Below, in pieces: positions 60,866 through 64,000 of a DNA stretch of 64,000 bases (positions within the stretch are counted from its first letter, which is position 1; the number at the start of each line of letters is the position of its first letter). The stretch is taken from contig NZ_CP132942.1 in NCBI RefSeq assembly GCF_040359615.1, positions 2,852,001 through 2,916,000 of the forward strand, read 5' to 3'. Position numbers and translations under genes: made by a program. The notes below the pieces were generated by a model that made no database searches, was not told where the DNA came from, and was given only the letters and a program-made list of their open reading frames with translations. The stretch is from Tunturibacter psychrotolerans (lineage in GTDB: Bacteria > Acidobacteriota > Terriglobia > Terriglobales > Acidobacteriaceae).

Positions 60866-61594
60866 CTATCCCGGCCCCAACAAACGCAGAATAAAAAACA
60901 CCGCCACACCACCGAGGAAGACCAGCGCCATGCGCAATCCCGGCTCGCGATTCACCTCAGGCACAAGATCCGTAGCCGCCACATAGATCGTCACCCCTGC
61001 CGACAGCGGCAACCCCACCCGAACCCAGCTAGGCTCAAGATTAATCACGAGCACACCAAGCACCGTCGTTGCCCCAAGAAACAACGCAGAGTTCAGCGCC
61101 GTCGCCGCGCCTCTACCACCGGCCAGCATCACGCTCGCCACGGTAAAGCCCTCAGGAATCTTGTGCAGAAATACCGCGAAGAACAAAATCCATCCCAGCC
61201 AATGCGACAGCACAAATCCCGACCCAATCGCCACGCCATCAAAGAATGTGTGAGTCGCTAGTCCCAACAGAACCGAGTAGCTCGTCTTCGCCGCAATCAA
61301 CTCGTGCTCATGCGTCTGCTCCCCAAAATGAAAATGTGGCACAAGCGAATGCTCCACCAGATGCACCGCGCAGTACCCAACCAGAATCAGCAGTGGAGCA
61401 AACCGCGGATTCACATGCAGTCCCTCAGGGATCATCTCAAGCACCGCTGCCGCTAACATAAAACCGGCGCCCAGTGCGACAAAGTAGCGCAGCGCACGCG
61501 CCGAAGGCGACTGCCGCACCAACAAAAACCCGCCAAGATAATCAGCCAGTCCCGCCACCAACCCCAGCGTCAGGCTCAACCACAGCGCCGACAC
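60866..61594 (-). CDS. ZIP family divalent metal transporter
   Basis: 242-residue integral membrane protein with about seven helices. The metal-binding pattern of the ZIP core is LLGLATHTFFDGVAIGSGFVLSHW and the second conserved helix HKIPEGFTVASVMLAGG; a histidine-containing loop (HLVEHSLVPHFHFGEQTHEHE) lies between helices 3 and 4. Such proteins import zinc or other divalent cations. No regulator or chaperone is adjacent. The ATG start at 61594 precedes the first hydrophobic helix directly. Confidence 0.9.
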   Translation of the reverse strand: MSALWLSLTLGLVAGLADYLGGFLLVRQSPSARALRYFVALGAGFMLAAAVLEMIPEGLHVNPRFAPLLILVGYCAVHLVEHSLVPHFHFGEQTHEHELIAAKTSYSVLLGLATHTFFDGVAIGSGFVLSHWLGWILFFAVFLHKIPEGFTVASVMLAGGRGAATALNSALFLGATTVLGVLVINLEPSWVRVGLPLSAGVTIYVAATDLVPEVNREPGLRMALVFLGGVAVFFILRLLGPG

Positions 61595-61708
61595 CGCTAG
61601 CTCCTCAGGCCTATCTTCAGCGCACCGCCATACGTCCCGCGAGACACGGCAGACGCGCTCAACAACACAACCAAGCAGATTTTCATGTTCTTCAGATTCT
61701 ACCGTCTC

Positions 61709-62194
61709 TCATTGCGACTCACGAGACAGCACAAACACCACGCCCAAACCGCAAAAGAACACGAATCCCTCTAGCCGTTCCGACAACGTATGCAATCTTT
61801 CAAAGTCCACCCGCCCCGGATTTCTCGCTGGAGCCGTTTCCACCACCCCGCCCGCCAGCGCTCGATCCACCTCCATCGCCGGCAGTATCTTGAACTGCGA
61901 ATAAAACGTTCCCGCCATCATCATCCCGGCCAGAATCATCTCGATCGCAAACTCCACCCTCGCGGTCACGCCGGCCCGCAGCCACAACAGCCCCGTAGCA
62001 ACATAAAAGATCGCGCCACCCACGAGCCCGATCCAGTGCAACACCCGCAGAGTCCCTCCAACGACGATCCCAGCCTCATGCGCACTCGGCAGACTATGAA
62101 ACGCCACCGGCGCGACCACAAACGCAAAGAATCCAAGCCCACCCACCCATGCCACCATCGCAAATAACCGCAGGGCCCGTAGAAAAATCTGCAT
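61709..62194 (-). CDS. DUF4149 (TMEM205-like) membrane protein
   Basis: 161-residue membrane protein with four hydrophobic helices (FLRALRLFAMVAWVGGLGFFAFVVAPVAF, LHWIGLVGGAIFYVATGLLWL, FAIEMILAGMMMAGTFYSQFKILPAM, LEGFVFFCGLGVVFVLS). This pattern fits DUF4149/TMEM205. ATG 62194 begins at the conserved start and lies one base after the htpX stop codon; a frame from 62215 would overlap htpX by 20 bases. Function in bacteria is unknown. Its tight spacing with htpX suggests an envelope or membrane-protein stress context. Confidence 0.78.
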   Translation of the reverse strand: MQIFLRALRLFAMVAWVGGLGFFAFVVAPVAFHSLPSAHEAGIVVGGTLRVLHWIGLVGGAIFYVATGLLWLRAGVTARVEFAIEMILAGMMMAGTFYSQFKILPAMEVDRALAGGVVETAPARNPGRVDFERLHTLSERLEGFVFFCGLGVVFVLSRESQ

Positions 62195-62195
62195 C

Positions 62196-63047
62196 CTAGA
62201 CGTAATCCCTTCCAATCAACCGTTGAATTCGTTCCTTCATAGGAGGATGCGTCGAAAAAAGATTCCCAATCCCTCCACTCCCCAGCAAAGGCGCAACGAT
62301 AAAGAGATGCGCATTCGAAGGCGAAGCCTGCATCGGAATTCTCTTCGAATAGTCCTCCAGCTTCTGCAACGCCCGCGCCAGCGCATACGGATTCCCTGTC
62401 GTCGCCGCGCCCGTAGCATCAGCCTCAAACTCACGCGTCCTCGAAATCCAGAGCTGAATCAACGAAGCCGCAATTGGCGCAACGATAATCATTAACAACC
62501 CACTCAGCCCACCCCCCCCGCGTCTATCGCGCCCGCCGCCTCCACCACCAAACAACGAAGCCCAATATCCCATCCGCGCCACCATCGTGATCGCACCCGC
62601 CAGCGTCGCTGCAATCGAGCTCGTCAGAATATCTCTGTTCCTCACATGCCCCAGCTCATGCGCCAGCACGCCCTCCAGCTCCTCATCATCCAGCAGCTGC
62701 AGAATTCCATGTGTCACCGCCACCGAAGCATGTTGCGGATTCCGCCCTGTAGCAAACGCATTTGGCGATTCCGTCGGCAACACATAGATTCTCGGCATCG
62801 GCAGTCCCTGCTTAGCCGTCAGTCTCTCCACCGCCGCATACGCCCTTGGCAACTGCTCCCGAGTCACCGGCTGAGCGTTGTACATCCTCAACGCCAACTT
62901 ATCCGAGAAGAAATAAGTCACAAAGTTGAAGACAACCGATAAGGCGAACGCGATCACCATGCCACTTCGTCCACCAAAGCGATCCCCAATCAGGATCAAA
63001 AACACCGTCAGCAACACCAGAAGCAACGTCGACTTGAACGTATTCAT
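62196..63047 (-). CDS. htpX: Membrane zinc metalloprotease HtpX
   Basis: 283-residue inner-membrane protease of the M48B family, which degrades misfolded membrane proteins with FtsH. The zinc motif is HELGH in EGVLAHELGHVRNRDIL, with the third ligand Glu in SRTREFEADATGA. Two N-terminal membrane helices (LLLVLLTVFLILIGDRF and GMVIAFALSVVFNFVTYFF) and a glycine-rich loop (GGGGGGRDRRGGGG) near residue 173 are visible. GAGGAG at seven bases before the ATG supports the start. It is ten bases downstream of a truncated gene and one base upstream of the DUF4149 gene, all on the minus strand, so the three form an operon. Confidence 0.95.
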   Translation of the reverse strand: MNTFKSTLLLVLLTVFLILIGDRFGGRSGMVIAFALSVVFNFVTYFFSDKLALRMYNAQPVTREQLPRAYAAVERLTAKQGLPMPRIYVLPTESPNAFATGRNPQHASVAVTHGILQLLDDEELEGVLAHELGHVRNRDILTSSIAATLAGAITMVARMGYWASLFGGGGGGRDRRGGGGLSGLLMIIVAPIAASLIQLWISRTREFEADATGAATTGNPYALARALQKLEDYSKRIPMQASPSNAHLFIVAPLLGSGGIGNLFSTHPPMKERIQRLIGRDYV

Positions 63048-63057
63048 CGCCAGCTCC

Positions 63058-64000
63058 TCAAACTACAGGGCCCGCCACATTAGACGTATCTATATTCCGT
63101 TCGCCGCGCGCAAGCGCCCTGCGCAACACCACCTCAAGCGCCGCCTTCTGTTCTGTATACTCGCTCTCGGTCAATTTGCCTTGAAGCTTATCCGTCTCCA
63201 GCGCAAAGAGCTCTTCCTTCATCGCTGCAAGCAGGGAATCCGGACCAGCAGCCGTCGCCCCCGCTCCAACCGGACTCGCAACCGGCGCAGGGCCACTCTT
63301 CAACATCACTCCCGCACCCACTGCCAGCAACAGCCCAAGCCCACCCAGGATCCACCACTTATACTTCGCCCACGGATCATTCGTCCCCTCCGGATCAAGC
63401 GGTGTCCCCAAACCCCCACCCGGTCGCGTATCGCTCGCCGCTGTACCCGCAGCGCCACCCGCACCAGCCTGCGCCGAAGCATCCGCCGTCGCCGCACCAC
63501 CCTCGCCCGCCGCCGCCGCAGCGCCCGTATCCCGCGGCATCTGCCCAGTCCCCGACACGGTAAAGTCCAACGCCTGCGACGGAGCCACACTCCGCGCCAC
63601 ATAAGTCTGCGCCGTCGTCTCTTCGGTCACCGGCGTATACGGTGCGGACGGCCCCGGCTTAAACGTCATACTCTTCGGCATCATCACCGCGATCGTGTCC
63701 GTCGGCATCATCACTCGCGGCGAAAACTTCAAGCTTCCGCTATAGGGCAACTTGTACGTAATCTGAAATCGCGTCTCCCCCGGCCGAATCGGAAAGATAA
63801 ACGCATAGTGATTCGCCTCTCCCAACGGCACCGGCGAAGCCTGCACCGGCATTCCCCCTGGTGCCAGAGCCGCCGACCCCTCCACCACCGCACCCTCTGG
63901 CAGATAAAACTCAAAAGGCCTGTCGCTGAACTGCGTCAGTGGTGGACTCGACTCGTTCTTCACGAAGAAATTCTCAACCACATGCAGCGCCTTCCCGCTC
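63058..64000 (-). CDS. C-terminal part of a membrane-anchored protein, cut by the window end
   Basis: At least 313 residues are visible; the frame runs off the window edge, so the N terminus is outside it. The readable part begins with SGKALHVVENFFVKNESSPPLTQFSDRPFEFYLPEGA, a beta-rich domain of the type found in carboxypeptidase-regulatory-like proteins (strands such as RFQITYKLPYSG). A long Ala/Gly/Asp-rich low-complexity region (residues about 170-215 of the visible part) precedes one membrane helix (KWWILGGLGLLLAVGAGVML), and a cytoplasmic Glu/Lys-rich helix (MKEELFALETDKLQGKLTESEYTEQKAALEVVLRRAL) ends the protein. It is the first gene of the htpX operon. Function unknown. Confidence 0.8.
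   Translation of the reverse strand, partial: SGKALHVVENFFVKNESSPPLTQFSDRPFEFYLPEGAVVEGSAALAPGGMPVQASPVPLGEANHYAFIFPIRPGETRFQITYKLPYSGSLKFSPRVMMPTDTIAVMMPKSMTFKPGPSAPYTPVTEETTAQTYVARSVAPSQALDFTVSGTGQMPRDTGAAAAAGEGGAATADASAQAGAGGAAGTAASDTRPGGGLGTPLDPEGTNDPWAKYKWWILGGLGLLLAVGAGVMLKSGPAPVASPVGAGATAAGPDSLLAAMKEELFALETDKLQGKLTESEYTEQKAALEVVLRRALARGERNIDTSNVAGPVV

Overview
The window looks like chromosomal DNA of an acidobacterium of the Terriglobia/Acidobacteriaceae type (Granulicella, Edaphobacter or Terriglobus relatives). This is inferred from family content, not from a marker-gene comparison. It carries an ADOP-type orphan permease, GloVer-repeat and NHL/Ig-repeat secreted proteins, an S53 peptidase, a PqqA-PqqE cassette, a HemQ-type heme pathway and a large exopolysaccharide locus. 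GC content is fairly high throughout and visibly lower between about 22.7 and 40.4 kb. No rRNA, tRNA, CRISPR array, transposase, integrase or DNA-binding transcription regulator was recognised.

Layout. 0.2-8.8 kb: three consecutive plus-strand genes for very large secreted proteins, an S53 (sedolisin/kumamolisin-like) protease with Ig-like modules and two GloVer-repeat/Ig-like paralogues. 9.3-14.9 kb (minus): an oligopeptide-type solute-binding lipoprotein, anmK and mutS. 15.1-18.4 kb (plus): pqqA (28 codons), pqqB, pqqC, pqqD and pqqE, with an inverted pair of REP-like hairpin elements between pqqD and pqqE and a third copy between mutS and anmK. 18.7-21.2 kb: a small membrane protein, then a HemX/CcsA-like membrane protein overlapping hemA, closed by a strong intrinsic terminator.

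21.2-40.5 kb: an exopolysaccharide locus. It contains a polyprenyl-phosphate glycosyl-1-phosphate transferase (initiation), a 2OG-Fe(II) oxygenase, several glycosyltransferases including a WecG/TagA/CpsF member, an acyltransferase, a Wzc-like BY-kinase, a Wza-like export protein, a Wzy/O-antigen-ligase-like polymerase, a Wzx-like flippase and two paralogous secreted right-handed beta-helix proteins. Together these make a nearly complete Wzx/Wzy-type pathway with unusual candidate modification steps. It is the best candidate in the window for an undescribed system (a polymer of unknown structure).

40.7-64 kb: housekeeping and envelope genes. They are an ADOP permease; hemC and hemD separated by an antisense GYD-domain gene; a methyltransferase; nth and hemQ as a tight pair; a DedA protein; two divergent uncharacterised secreted proteins; kdsC divergent from a myo-inositol-1-phosphate synthase gene; engB and a glycine-zipper lipoprotein; two beta-propeller-type secreted proteins; a ZIP transporter; and an operon of a truncated regulatory-type membrane protein, htpX and a DUF4149 protein. 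hemA, the HemX-like gene, hemC, hemD and hemQ are spread over 28 kb; HemQ suggests that heme is made through coproheme.
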